IMG/VR virus record: IMGVR_UViG_3300018875_000003
Span: 1-64,000 of that record
Reading direction: 5' to 3' (one strand)
Length of the DNA: 64,000 nucleotides
DNA from: a virus
Below are positions 1-12,200 of this stretch, in pieces. The notes beneath the pieces are model-generated. The model searched no databases and had not been told where the DNA came from. It worked only from the letters and a program-made list of their open reading frames with translations. Numbering within the stretch: the first letter of the stretch is position 1; each line of letters opens with the position of its first letter. The position numbers and the translations under genes are program-made.

Positions 1-3000
1 GCCAGTTTCGATCGCCTTCGCGGTAAGCGCTGGTAATGCAGATCGTCTGGCCGGTTCTCTTCTTGTATTCCTTACCGAGCGCTTCGAGCAGGTCGTAGCT
101 GGCTTGACGGACATACGGCGAAGATGTAACCATTGTCAGTTTCATATTTGTCAGCGGCTGCTTCCGGATATCGATACATGCCTTTGCAGCTTCGGCAGAG
201 GACTTCAGACGGTACTTCACTTTTCCTTCATTTCCATAGATCACAGGTTTTTCCCCTTTCGTTTGTGCGCCGTTTGCAATAGTTGGCGGTTGGTAGTTCG
301 GATCGTATTTCGCAATCTTGGCCATGATGCTTGCAATCCCGTGCGCCCAGTTCTTATCCGTTGCATATTTGACATTCATGCCTTCCAGTGTCGGGCCATT
401 GTAGTACTTCCCGCCTTTGGTCAGGTAGTTGTCTTTCACCTTATTGGCTGCGTAAATTACACAGTCAGCTGGGCTTGCAAACGTATAAGCGCTGTCGTAT
501 GGGCTGCTGTCATAAGCGCCGTATCCGAACAGGTTGTTTTTATCTTTGAATATTCTCGATGTTCCCCATCCGGTTTCCCAAGCAGCGTGGGCTGCAAGGT
601 AAAGGGCGTTCATAACGCGTCCGCCTTCATTCGGAGATTCGATAATATTGGTCAGCGGGTGTGGTGCTGGAGGAATATTGGACTCTATCGACACGAAAGT
701 CTTACCGAGACCAGCCAGCTTTCCGTGACCGGCAAAAGCCTTGTCGATCGCTTCTGCAGATATCCCGCTTGGCTTATTCAGATCGAGTGTTTCATAACTG
801 GTTCCGTCCGCATTGCTTGCTGAAGAACCGAAGGCGTTCTGGAAGTCGTCCATTGTCAGAAGAGAAGATTCCTCTGCGGCGTAGGAAGCTGAGCGCTTAT
901 TCTCTGCATCCTTTTCTTCCAAGTGTCCCTGCATCGCAGCGGCAGCATCCTTTTTATCGGCTTCGTACTGATCAGACATCGCCTGGCTGAATGTCACCGG
1001 CTTACGGTGCGCCTCGATGAAGTTCTTAGCGAATACATTCATATCCAGTGTGTTGTCCTGCTCTGTGCTTGCTGCCAGCGCTCTGACACCATACGCATCG
1101 TCCAGGTTGCTTCCATCCACTGGAGCATACCGGCTTACGTCTGCGCCGAGGAAACCGAGAACAATGGAGCCTACGGTGCCGGTCAGCAGCCGCGTCCATG
1201 TATCTGGTGAGTCTCCGATGACGGATCCCTGGTGGCCGTTGATGCCTGCCGAGAACTCGACGCCTTCTTTACGCAGTGTTGCGATCAGGACAGCGTGCCG
1301 TGTAAAGAGGAAACGCTCAATCCATTCGGAGATGCCGCGAGTCACCAGCTCCGTTACTGCAAATTCGATTGCATATCCGAGCCAGCCAACTGGTCCAAGG
1401 AATGCAGCACCGATACCGATGATTCCCTGTATTCCTCTGCGCCCCCACTTGGCTCCCTTGCCGATATACTTCGCTGATGAGAATATGGCTTCAGACGCAA
1501 CGGTCTTCAGCTTAGCAATTTTATTTAGGTCCACTTTATCATAGCTCAGGAATCTACGATTGGACAAAGCGCCATCCAGCTTATCAAAGAGGTTCTGACC
1601 GTCCTTGAACGTGAACCCTTCGATTTTCGACATCAAATCTTTTAATAGTCCGCTTTTTTCCCATCTCTTTTTCATTTCAGTAGAAACGGGCGAATACTCC
1701 CGGACTTCGCCAGTAATCGGATCGACTTCGAAGATCGGCCCAGCGCCGCCCTTATAGACCGTGGCTTTGCCATCACTGCTCAAAGCGGACTTTGTTTTAT
1801 CGAGCAATGAAGTTGCCCGATCCTTCATCCAGCTGGAATCCCACTTACCCATCATGGCGTTATATCTGCGCTTCGTGGAAGCCCACAGCGCATTCATGAT
1901 CGGCATCGTTCCTTGATATCCTCTGTTGCGCATCATGTGCCGCAACATGGTCAGGGCAAATGCCTGTGCTGCTACAGAGCCAGCTGTGATCCAGAAGTTG
2001 GTCATCTTCGTATCGGAGTTGACCGCGCAAGCGTCCGGCTTAATCATCGTGATATAACCGACATCGAAGTTCATGATATGCGTGACTTCCCTGATCTCCA
2101 CCGGACCGCTCATATCTAAATAGGTGTCATATAGATAGATTTGGTTGTGTGGCTTGGCGGATGGATCGCCCATCACCGTTAGGTAGCCGTCATACATTTC
2201 CTTCACCAGGTCTCGCAGTCCGGCTGCTGCAATGCGAATAGCGGTGTATTCATCGAAGTACCATTTGAATGGCTTGTTCAGCCAATGGCCGATGAGCGGG
2301 ATATTCTCGATGAGACGAACGCCCTGCAGGTTGAGCTGCGTATCGATCTGTGCCGTGCGCTGCTTCTCTGGCCAGATGTTCGTATCGACATAGATAAAGT
2401 CCGTCGTATCCATCTTGCCTTCATCGTAGTAAACGCCTTGAGCGACCGTATACACATTCTCGTCTGTGGCTACGATGCTGTTATCGATGATGCTGCTCCA
2501 GCTATCGTAAACATGAATCTGGCGGAATGGTTTCCGGCGAATCTTGATTCCGGTATAATCCGTTTCGTCGTCTGACAGTTTGAAATTAAACGGATTCATC
2601 TGGTTCCAGAAGGAGTAGTATCCGCTTTGCTGCGTGGCTTGCTTCTCGTCAGCCAGAACGTATTCGTATCCTACCGGGAAGTACGGCTTTCCATGGAAGA
2701 TGGTATTCCGGAAGTCAAATGGATGAACGGCGACGATAAAGTCCTCAGCCACTGCTGCTGTGATATTGAGAACATCCCAAACGGTCTTATCGTACAGGTT
2801 GATGTTGATACCCTGCTCGTCGCTTTCCCCGATCCCGAAGAAGTCGCCCAGTTTGCTCCAGAATCCGTTGGCTTCAGTCTTATACTTACCGGTCGTTTCA
2901 TAGATGTTCATCGTGATCTCATTCTGCGGTCGGTCGGAAAGCTCTGATCGCCAGAAGTAGTTGATCGGCTTACCCGGCATACCGAAGTGCATAATGCCGA

Positions 3001-6000
3001 GGGAATGCTGCGCATATGCGGAGTTGCTGAGATTGTTGGCATACCAGTTCATCAGTGCGCCCTGGTTGTCCGTCAGCAGCTCATCCAGAACCTCTGTCGG
3101 CTCCTGTGTGCTGTAGATGAATCCCCGGGTCTGCTCGTCAGGCTTTGCCTTCAGTTTATTCGTCAGCTCGATGCCGTCATCCTGAGCCACGACCGTTACG
3201 GTTTCTCCGTTATTCTGAACCTGCGTTACGACGCCGTTCATCATGGTCGGCATGTTCATCGGGTTGCTGCCGTAGCCCATTCGGAAGTGAATGCGCGCGC
3301 CGGTGCGCAGATACATCGATTTGTACCAGGAAGTATCCGAGTACCGCGAGTTGCCCATAAGGTCCTCGGTGCGGCCGATGCCGATCCGGTTACTCTCCGC
3401 TTCCTTGGCTGCCGACCCAGGAACGAACATAGCCTGCATCAGATCACCTGTGCTGGTGTGCGTCAGGTCGTTCGACTTGATTGCATCTGTTAGCTTACCG
3501 AACACATTCGCCATCTCCATAACCAGCGTACTGGATGCCATCTTACGGCTGTTGGTATAGGTGATGTCTGTCACTGCCCGGTAGCCGAAGAACTGGTCGG
3601 ACATCTTCACGGCGCCCATGAACTGCCCTTCGTCGATAAACATCAGGAAGAAAGTTGGGAATGCTCGCACCAGGCGGCCGCGGCGATCGTACTTAATTGT
3701 ATCGTGATACATTTCCTTGAGCGTGGTCTGTTCATCTTCGAAAGCTTTCTCATCCAGAATCTTCTCCTGGAATGTTGGCTCTGCGCTGTTCATGCTGACG
3801 GATTTGTAGTCTGCGACAGGCAGCTTGGAGTAGTCTGCGTCCACCGTGGAGCTGACCTTCAGCGCGTTAACGCTGGCCATGATCTTTTTGATCAGGGCAG
3901 TAATGCTGGCCGGCATCTTCTTATTGGAGTTCGCCAGCTGGTAATACTCCCGCTCGTATCCCAGATAAGCACAGAGTGCGTTGATCCATTTCGTCTTGGA
4001 TGTGTCCTGCAAACCAAAGGCTTTCGCCACATTGGTATTAGGCGATTTAGCAGATGCGCGTTCCAGATAGTATTTCAGAGACGCGATTCCCTGTTCGATG
4101 TTGTACTCGATGTTATTGGCAAGACCGTTTGGTTCACCCATGACTGGACTGACACGCATAATGCCGATGTACTTCGCATTGCGCAGGTAGTTGGTGTCCT
4201 TGAAATATTTCATTTCCTGATTCATCATGATTGGCACGTTGGCCTTGGAGACTACCATCCCACCGAGGTCTTTGTTTGTGCCATCACCGACTTCATAGAA
4301 CTGCCGCAGCTTCTTATCGAAAGATGTGGCGAGCGCCAGGCAGAGTCTTTGATCCAGCGATTGATCCTTCGCCTTCTTCCGGATGATCGTTTCCACATCT
4401 GCTGCTGACAGGTTCTTCTTATCCGTAGAGTCTGGCGCCGGTGTCAGTGCGCTTGCGTTTTTAATCGCCAGTTTCTCCCGCTCAATAGCTGCTGCCGTGT
4501 TATCATCCGGCGTTGTGGTTGCGCCTTTGACTTCGCCCTGTCCGCCGATGTAATCTCGAACGGATGCCGTGACGTCGCCGCCATCGATAAATTGTCCGAT
4601 CTGTTCTCCGAAGTCAATCGGGTCTGAATAGATGAGGAAGAAGTCTGGGTCAACGTAGATGCCGTCATTCAGGTTCTTAATCTCGAAGCCGGCTGCTTTT
4701 ACCTGTGCATAGGTCGGCAGCTCCAGGTCAGGATACACCTCGACGCCTTTCATCATTTCTTTGACCTGCTGATCGTAGACCGCCTTCTTACGGACGTCCA
4801 GACTCATGAATCCGCCGAATGGGTCTTCACGGAGCCAAGGTTTATCGTCCAGATTCCACCATGCGCGATCTGCCCAGCCAATCTGCCAGTCAATCCCTTT
4901 GGAGAGCCATTCTGTTTCTGCGATCCGCTTCTGAGCCCGGTTGTAAGAGCTGAGTGTCAGCGTGATGCTGTACGACCCCGGCTGCCCTTCAATCGTGGAG
5001 GTTTGCAGGTCTTCTACGACCATGTAGTGAGCCCCGAACAAACGAGTGAGCTGGTGTTCAAACTGAATGAATCCGTTGGAGATTTCGCGGTGGTATTCAC
5101 GGGAAAGATAGCCAGAACGCTGAACCAGAGAGGTCAAGCTGCCGAGGGCTTCTTCATCTTCAGCAAAGAACTGAAGAACGAAGATCGTATCCTGTGATCC
5201 GAGGTATTGGTGCGTAGGCGATTCGTGCATTTGCAGCTGAACCGGCGTGATGACATTCTCATAGCCTGCACTCATTTGCTGCAAGTGGAGCCCTGCGACA
5301 TCCCAGTTTTCCATAAATACATCCATCTCGCTGATGACCTTTCCCGGGTTTGACCGATACAGCTCACCAATCGTATCTTTGAATATCTTCTCGTCAGCTT
5401 CATCCCTGAATGTGCCTTCCCAAATCGGAAGCCCATCCTCATCGTATTTAACGGCTTCGCTGAATACTTTTGGAATCGGAACGCCATCAATCCATTTGTA
5501 GTCGTCCTCGCTGAATCCCGAGTTATTCTGCATATCTTTCGTATACGCTTCGATCAATTTATTGCGGCTGTTTCTCCATTTACGGATGAACTGTAAATCC
5601 TCTTCTGCTGCGATCTTGAAGATATAATCATTGTTCAGGTCTTGCTGCAGCGGCTCATAATAAATAATGAGATTCGCTGGGTCTGGCTTGAGATTACGCT
5701 GGTAATGCCAGCGGAATAGTGGCCAGTTAAACATCTCATCAAACGTTCGGTCCGAGTCATCCATAATGTAGGCGAACGGGTTAAAGGCGTACAGCTGCAG
5801 CTTGGCTTCAAGTGAATGAGGGAAGCCATCTACGGTCTGAACGCTTACACTTGCCACCGTCACCGCATCGATTTTATACGTATTATTCAGCAGCGTATTT
5901 TCAATCGGCAGGAAGGGACACTTGCGCACTTGGGCCAGCAGTGGCCGAAGCTCATTATTGATGCTGACGAGATCGGGGAAGAATAGGCTCAGCTCTACGA

Positions 6001-6196
6001 TTTGATCGGAGTAGCCGCTGCCCTTTACAAAGCTTCCTCGTCCGCGCAGCACATTTATCTTGTCTTGTTTCATACGCCGCTGAACATGAATTGCAGTCGG
6101 GGGTACGTAAAACTGCGTATCCCCGATCCGCAAGAAATGATCACGCAGGCTACCATAGAGGGAATCTCTATCGTCATAACCAAGCGTTGTTGCCAT
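1..6196 (-). CDS. Giant tail protein with cell-wall lysin domains (partial, runs off left edge)
   Basis: The reading frame opens at an ATG at 6196 behind AGGAGG (6203-6208) and stays open to base 1, giving at least 2065 residues; the end lies outside the window. The first ~600 residues look like a baseplate or tail-tip protein, rich in Asp, Tyr and Phe. A hydrophobic Gly/Ala stretch follows near residues 1590-1620. Residues ~1836-1963 resemble a GH73 glucosaminidase: AWETGWGTS holds the likely acid Glu1874, followed by NLFGYGAYD and a repeated Tyr/Asn pattern. The last visible residues (~2005-2065), with TSAYREGD, resemble the start of a VanY/M15 peptidase. The inferred role is local peptidoglycan cutting during DNA entry. 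It is the last gene of the tail set, directly after the exonuclease-polymerase gene. Family calls are by eye; the M15 part is cut and less sure. Confidence 0.75.
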   Translation of the reverse strand, partial: MATTLGYDDRDSLYGSLRDHFLRIGDTQFYVPPTAIHVQRRMKQDKINVLRGRGSFVKGSGYSDQIVELSLFFPDLVSINNELRPLLAQVRKCPFLPIENTLLNNTYKIDAVTVASVSVQTVDGFPHSLEAKLQLYAFNPFAYIMDDSDRTFDEMFNWPLFRWHYQRNLKPDPANLIIYYEPLQQDLNNDYIFKIAAEEDLQFIRKWRNSRNKLIEAYTKDMQNNSGFSEDDYKWIDGVPIPKVFSEAVKYDEDGLPIWEGTFRDEADEKIFKDTIGELYRSNPGKVISEMDVFMENWDVAGLHLQQMSAGYENVITPVQLQMHESPTHQYLGSQDTIFVLQFFAEDEEALGSLTSLVQRSGYLSREYHREISNGFIQFEHQLTRLFGAHYMVVEDLQTSTIEGQPGSYSITLTLSSYNRAQKRIAETEWLSKGIDWQIGWADRAWWNLDDKPWLREDPFGGFMSLDVRKKAVYDQQVKEMMKGVEVYPDLELPTYAQVKAAGFEIKNLNDGIYVDPDFFLIYSDPIDFGEQIGQFIDGGDVTASVRDYIGGQGEVKGATTTPDDNTAAAIEREKLAIKNASALTPAPDSTDKKNLSAADVETIIRKKAKDQSLDQRLCLALATSFDKKLRQFYEVGDGTNKDLGGMVVSKANVPIMMNQEMKYFKDTNYLRNAKYIGIMRVSPVMGEPNGLANNIEYNIEQGIASLKYYLERASAKSPNTNVAKAFGLQDTSKTKWINALCAYLGYEREYYQLANSNKKMPASITALIKKIMASVNALKVSSTVDADYSKLPVADYKSVSMNSAEPTFQEKILDEKAFEDEQTTLKEMYHDTIKYDRRGRLVRAFPTFFLMFIDEGQFMGAVKMSDQFFGYRAVTDITYTNSRKMASSTLVMEMANVFGKLTDAIKSNDLTHTSTGDLMQAMFVPGSAAKEAESNRIGIGRTEDLMGNSRYSDTSWYKSMYLRTGARIHFRMGYGSNPMNMPTMMNGVVTQVQNNGETVTVVAQDDGIELTNKLKAKPDEQTRGFIYSTQEPTEVLDELLTDNQGALMNWYANNLSNSAYAQHSLGIMHFGMPGKPINYFWRSELSDRPQNEITMNIYETTGKYKTEANGFWSKLGDFFGIGESDEQGININLYDKTVWDVLNITAAVAEDFIVAVHPFDFRNTIFHGKPYFPVGYEYVLADEKQATQQSGYYSFWNQMNPFNFKLSDDETDYTGIKIRRKPFRQIHVYDSWSSIIDNSIVATDENVYTVAQGVYYDEGKMDTTDFIYVDTNIWPEKQRTAQIDTQLNLQGVRLIENIPLIGHWLNKPFKWYFDEYTAIRIAAAGLRDLVKEMYDGYLTVMGDPSAKPHNQIYLYDTYLDMSGPVEIREVTHIMNFDVGYITMIKPDACAVNSDTKMTNFWITAGSVAAQAFALTMLRHMMRNRGYQGTMPIMNALWASTKRRYNAMMGKWDSSWMKDRATSLLDKTKSALSSDGKATVYKGGAGPIFEVDPITGEVREYSPVSTEMKKRWEKSGLLKDLMSKIEGFTFKDGQNLFDKLDGALSNRRFLSYDKVDLNKIAKLKTVASEAIFSSAKYIGKGAKWGRRGIQGIIGIGAAFLGPVGWLGYAIEFAVTELVTRGISEWIERFLFTRHAVLIATLRKEGVEFSAGINGHQGSVIGDSPDTWTRLLTGTVGSIVLGFLGADVSRYAPVDGSNLDDAYGVRALAASTEQDNTLDMNVFAKNFIEAHRKPVTFSQAMSDQYEADKKDAAAAMQGHLEEKDAENKRSASYAAEESSLLTMDDFQNAFGSSASNADGTSYETLDLNKPSGISAEAIDKAFAGHGKLAGLGKTFVSIESNIPPAPHPLTNIIESPNEGGRVMNALYLAAHAAWETGWGTSRIFKDKNNLFGYGAYDSSPYDSAYTFASPADCVIYAANKVKDNYLTKGGKYYNGPTLEGMNVKYATDKNWAHGIASIMAKIAKYDPNYQPPTIANGAQTKGEKPVIYGNEGKVKYRLKSSAEAAKACIDIRKQPLTNMKLTMVTSSPYVRQASYDLLEALGKEYKKRTGQTICITSAYREGDRNW

Positions 6197-6206
6197 GCTT
6201 TGCCTC

Positions 6207-9200
6207 CTATGAATACTCCTCCACTTTATCCCGGTACCAGTTTCGGGAAAGCTTCGCGGTGTTGTCGGTATGATTAATGCTCATATTCATCCGGCCGCCG
6301 CCGAAGTTCGACTGCTGCATCCCCTGATGGACCATGCGGGAGAAGTCCTGAGTATTCTGATTGTTACCTTTTGCCTTTACTTCAATGCTTGCTCCGCCCT
6401 GTGAGGCACCTGAATAATCAAGGCCTGGAAGTGCAGGTGCAGGCGTGCCGCCACCGTAATTTGGTGCCTGATCGGCAGCAGTCGGTAGTGGCGCATTGTA
6501 TGGCGTTACAGGTTCAGTAGAACTAAGAGTATTGTACCCTATAACCCCTGCCAGCGCTAGGGCTGCACCGCCCATAATCATTTTATTTCTCTTTCCGTTT
6601 GCGCCATCGAATACCGTTTCCATCGCTCGCTTGACGGCATCGTTTGCACGCATGCCCATCATGCCACCCGTCATGTCTTCGATCGTCTCCGAGAACATGC
6701 CGGCAATACCTCCAGACCTGCGGGCTGCTCGCTCGAAGAAGCCTGGTTCGTTTGGCTCCACTCGGAAGCCGGACTCCGACATGCCTGCCCCTTCGCCATC
6801 GATACCCATCAGGTTTCGGATCAGTCCGAGACCGGAGTTAGAGCTGCCGCCTTCACCGAAGATGGAATCCACGATGCCGCCGACACCTACCCGCTCGGGA
6901 CTCATACCGCTGCTGGTACCGAACTTTTTGAATGGGCTGCTCAGTCCACCATCCAGACTGTGAATCTTCTGGAGTTCGCGGATCGCTGACTCGTGACCGG
7001 TAACACCATCCGTGTTGCCGAAGAACTGCCGATCGAACTCATGGACTCTTCTCCAGTCGGATTCCGTAGATGCTCGGTACATGGAGTTGATAAACGACAT
7101 CGCGTCATCGATCTCCTGCGCACCGTGCTTGGATGAGATCAGCTTCTGCTCCAGGTCTTGACCGAAGTCATAGATGGCTTGGCGGGCTGCATCATCGTGA
7201 CCGAGGAACGTTTTCGCTTGCTGCCGCATCGCGTAGTTTAAGTTGGATGCGTGGCCGATTACCATCTTGCCGGACTTCGCTGTCAACTCCGATCGCTCGT
7301 TGGCGGCGAACTCAGTAAAGTGCTCCTTATCCGATAGCGATTCCAGATCGAAGTTCCGGCTCCGGTCTTCGTCATAATCAGACCATAGCTTCTGAATAGC
7401 CGAGGAGCGCTCTGCTGCGCGGTCGTGGTAGATACGCGCCCACTCGTTCTGAATCTTGTCATTCGTGATGGCCACGATGTTATCGTAGTCACCGTCAGAG
7501 TCGGCTTTCATCAGAGCGGATGTCAGGGCGGTTACATGGAACTCGCCTTCCCGGATGCCTTCCTTCATCTGCAGCTTCGTCACTTGCATCGCATTATCAT
7601 GAAATGTCGGATACCGGACGTTCATCGCATACGTGTCGGTCCCGGCAGCCAGCCGGTCGTACACACCCATCTTCCGAGCGTCTTCCGGGGAGATAAAGGT
7701 ATACTCGCCGCCGAGGGATTCTGAAGCTTTCGGATCGATCAGCTTGAAGATACCGCTACCGGACTGGTTCATGTTCGTCTTGAACACGCTGCTGTACGTC
7801 TGCCCCTGGGAAGAGGTAACGTCTTTGGCCAGACGGTTTACGTATCGGTCGATCGACTGCTGCAGCTTGCCTTGGGCTTCTACGGCTTCATCGTAAGAGG
7901 ACACGCCATTGTTCTTGCCGATCGCAGCTGCTCTCCGGTAGATGTCTGCAATATGATTTTGCAGATCCCGCAGGTACAGCTCCCCACCCTTGCCTTCCTG
8001 TGCCGTGAATGGCACGAAGATTTTATCGATGGATTTTCGCACTTCCCTGCGGTTCACGCCGCTGCCTTCTACCCGATCCACATAGCTGTAGTTCAGGTCT
8101 CCGACTTTCGGCAACTCCAGCCAGTAGCCTTGCTGGCTTGTATTCTCTCCGAGCATCTGGGAGACGTGCGCCCGGTCGAAGATCGTACCCACCATGGAGT
8201 TCTGGTTGTAACCGTCCACCGGCAGATCGCGGAAGTCGCTGACCGATAATGCCCGTCCTGATACCGAGTCTGGGTTAACGAACGTATTCAGCGCGGTGAT
8301 CATGTTTCGGGATTCCTGCGCCCGGTAATTCGATTCATTGGTTGCCAGCATGCGATTGTACATATACTCTTTGGTAGCCGAAGCTCCCATGTTATCCAGT
8401 ACGCCATATTCACGATGGCCCCATGTTACACCCTTGATTGCATTCTCGCCGCCTGCATATATCGGCTCATCTCCTCGGAAGCCGATAACCACTCGTCCAG
8501 TGTCATCTGTCATTCGGGAATAGTTCTGAACCTGCGAAGCCCGAACCTCCTGAATGGCCGTTGTCAGGCCGGTCGCCGTTTTGTTATTCAGGTTGATGTC
8601 TGGATGAGCGAACAGCTTGTTGAAGGCATCTGTGCTAATGTCGTTCTGCGGATTCGCCAGGAAACGATCGCCTTGCCAATCCAGACCGATGCCAGACTCC
8701 CTGACGGCCGCCAGCGCCCGCTCCTGCTGCGCCGGATTCATGTCTTGAATGTGGTCGGCAAGCAGCTTGGCTTGACCGGTCATCATCGCACCAAAGTCTT
8801 TGTGCTTCTTCACGTCTGGGTTGTAGATCGCCATGACGTCATCAGAACCTGTCAGGTATTTCATTAATTCTCTGGATACTACCGTGTCTGTGGTCTTCTC
8901 CCCCTCGATCATGAATTTGAAGGGACGGTCTTCGGTGTGAATGCCGATTCGGTTCTCATCATGGTCGGTGAAGATTGTGCCGGACTTATTGCCCTGGTAG
9001 TAAACCTTCTCGTCTACTCCGCCGATCGAACGTGCCCCCAGCAGGTCGCCTGGGTTTACAGTGCGCTTCAGATGCCCGTCTTGGTAGAACTCACTGTTCC
9101 AGGTGAAGACGTCTCCTTTATCGATGAAGCTATGGTTGTCTACTTTGTAGGCATCCATGATTTCTTTCGTAAAGATGGCCTGCTGCTCATACAGTCTGGC

Positions 9201-12200
9201 TTTCAGAATCGGATCAGAGATCTGGTCTTTGATGTCCTGACTGACCTTGCTGTCGGCCAGCAGCTGCGCTACTCGGTCGTCCAGTTGCCCCTGGGACATA
9301 TAGGCGACCTTCATGTTCACGCCACGCTGCGCAGGATTGGCTGCATTGCGCTCTTCCATGGCTGCCGTTGTAACGAGACCCCCAAAGTAAGACGGCTTCA
9401 TGCCGGCTTCCAGGAGCCCCTGACGTGTGCGCTCATTGACGTTGTAGGAGTTGAACCACTGCACGGCATTGTCGCGGCCGTTAAAGCTGAATGCGCCGAG
9501 TGGATGATAATCCTGAACGTTCTGGAAGGACCAGATACCCTTCGATACATTCTCCGATTTTACGCTGCCGGCAAAGATGTTCAGGCCTTTTCCAGCTGCC
9601 CAGTCATCGACTTCTTTCAGCATCTCATACGCTTTGTGCGGAGACAGATCGTTGAAGGTTGCATGCCGGATGTCGCCGCCGCGCTGCAGCTGTCCACGTA
9701 GTCCGTCTTCCCGTATATCCCGGTCCAGATCGATACGTCCGGCAGCATGCCAGTCTGCGATCATTGCTGGCGCCACGCTGACGTGAGATTGCTTCAGGAA
9801 GTCAGAGTCATTGTTGCCCCAGTAGTATCCGTCATTCTGGGAAACGACGTTGCGCTTGATGCCGGACAGTGATTCGATCTCGCCGCGCAGCGCCCGTCTG
9901 CTTCGAGTATTGGCTTCTTCGTAATCATCGTCTCGCACAGCATTGAGGATGTTGCGCATCTCTCGGGAGTCTGTGTAGCCTCTGGCGATCATCTCAGCCG
10001 AGGAGATGGTCTTGGTCTCGCCGCCTTCATTCACGAGGAAGGAGCGGGCATTGAGGACTTGGTTGCCGATAACATGTGTGCCGTTCTGCTGAATCAGCGG
10101 TACGACCACTTCGGCTGCTTTACTGTGCGATTCGCCGGCAAGGAATTTCTCCATGACGCTCGCGCTGTTCTCGCTCTTGAAGATTTGAATCTTCGCCTGT
10201 GTGCCTTCCTGATTCAGGGATAGGTTGTATTGTAAACCGTGGATGCCCATCCGATCGGCAGTCGTCCGGTAGTTCTCCAGAACGTGGTTGACGGCTGCGT
10301 AGTTGTTGCTGCGCAGTCCTGACGCATGTTGGATGCTGTCGAGTCTACCAAACAAGTCGATCGCTCCGTCATCCATCTTCACTCGTTCATTCTGAATACC
10401 GTGCTGCATGATGAATCCTTGAATCCCACTTGTCTTGGTCAGAGCCGATTGAATCATCGACTGGTTGACCCCTTCGCTGATCTGCTGCATCTCCACACGG
10501 CGGCCGACCGATTTGATCTTCAGGTTCTGCTGCATAATGTCATGGTTATCCATCAGGTCTTGCACCATCATGTTAATACTGTCGTTGATGGCGTAGCTTC
10601 GGTTAAACTCGTGGAACTTACCGGCTACCTTCCGATCAATGACTCCACTCTCCTGCAGGGAGGTAATCATATTGCCGAGGCGTTCTTTCTTGCGATCTAC
10701 CGTATCGTCCGGTTTGCCGATCTGACGGTAGATTGCATTACGGGCAGTCTCCATGCTTTCGAAGTTCAAATACCGCTGCTCTTTACGGGCGCTGGTTCGA
10801 TCAACGTAGTGGATGCCGCGCTGCTCGAATGGCTGTGTGGCGCGCTCAGTCATGTCGCCGCCGACTTTGCTGTTTACCTCCTGGCTGTATAAACGCCAAG
10901 CGATATCTCGCTGCTGCCGGACTCGGCGCACTTCCTTATCGCTCATGCCTGGAGTGATCGCGTATTTCTCTTCAATCGCCTGGATTGCCTGATTGTAATG
11001 CGGCAGCTCGTCTACAAGACGAGGAGCCATCCGGAAGAACAGCTTCTGCTCGGCTTCGTTGAACTTGCCACCCGGCAGACTGTTGAAGTCCATTCGACTC
11101 ATCATCTCTTCGTGAGTAATCCGGCGATCCATCATCTGCTTACGTGTTACAGAAGTGTCGGCATCCATCTGTTGCAAGGTGCGCTGGATGTGGGAGTCTT
11201 TCCCGGACAGACGCTCTTGATAGATAGCGGCATTGCTATACATCCGTTTGGCTGCTTCAAAACCGCGAGTCGTTGTATTGCCGCCTGCGCCGGACAGGGT
11301 GAACAGGTTGTCGTAGCGTCTGCGGGCGAGGTCGGTTTCCTTTTGAACACGAATCTCCCGCTGCATTTCCTTGGTTAATCCATTCCAGTTGTAGAACTTG
11401 CGCTGGACGAAGTTTTCGATCTGCTCAATCGCATCGTTTCCTTCGCGGATGATGAAGGAAGTTTTCTTACTCTCCGGATCATACAGGTCAAGCGCCAGTC
11501 GGTTTGTTCGCACCGTGCCGTCTTCATTTAAGTCAGAGATGTTGCGCAGCCCCTGTACTTCATAGAAGGACTTGCTGTTGATGGCCATGCGGTTGAAGTC
11601 CGGGTCTTCTGCTTTGAATGCGCCGTCTACCAGATCGGCCTGGAAGTCACTGGCTCCATTGCCGTAAGCCATAGCACCTCCGATAGAGAACAGCCGGTCG
11701 CCGCGCTTCAGCACGCGATCGCTCCAGCTCAGCTCCGTAGGACGGTAGCTGAATCCGAACGTATCAATACCAGGCAGCTCCTTGGCTTGCTCCACTTTGG
11801 ATCCGATGCCGTTAAACATTCGGGCAAATACACCGCCAAGGCCTTCCTCCCCGATATCGTGCATTGCGTTGTGGGCTGCGCCTTGGTCAAATCCGAATGT
11901 CCGGCGAAGCTCCTGCAGCGTAGCCAGACCACCAAGCGCCGGTTTGGATTCAAAGCTGCGCCCGAAGTCGGTGTGCAGTCCCTTCATATTTGGATACGAA
12001 GACTGAATGACTCTCAGGAAGTCGATGTGCTTTTTCGGACCCATGATCGGCTGACCCATTTTCTGACTCCATAGCTCCAACGCTGGAATATCGAAGTTGG
12101 TTCCGTTATGAGACAGGAAGTATTTATACCGGTTGTCGTGCATGAACTTATTGTACCGGTTGATAACGCCGAGGTGATCCTTTTCCCCGTTCGCCTGCAG

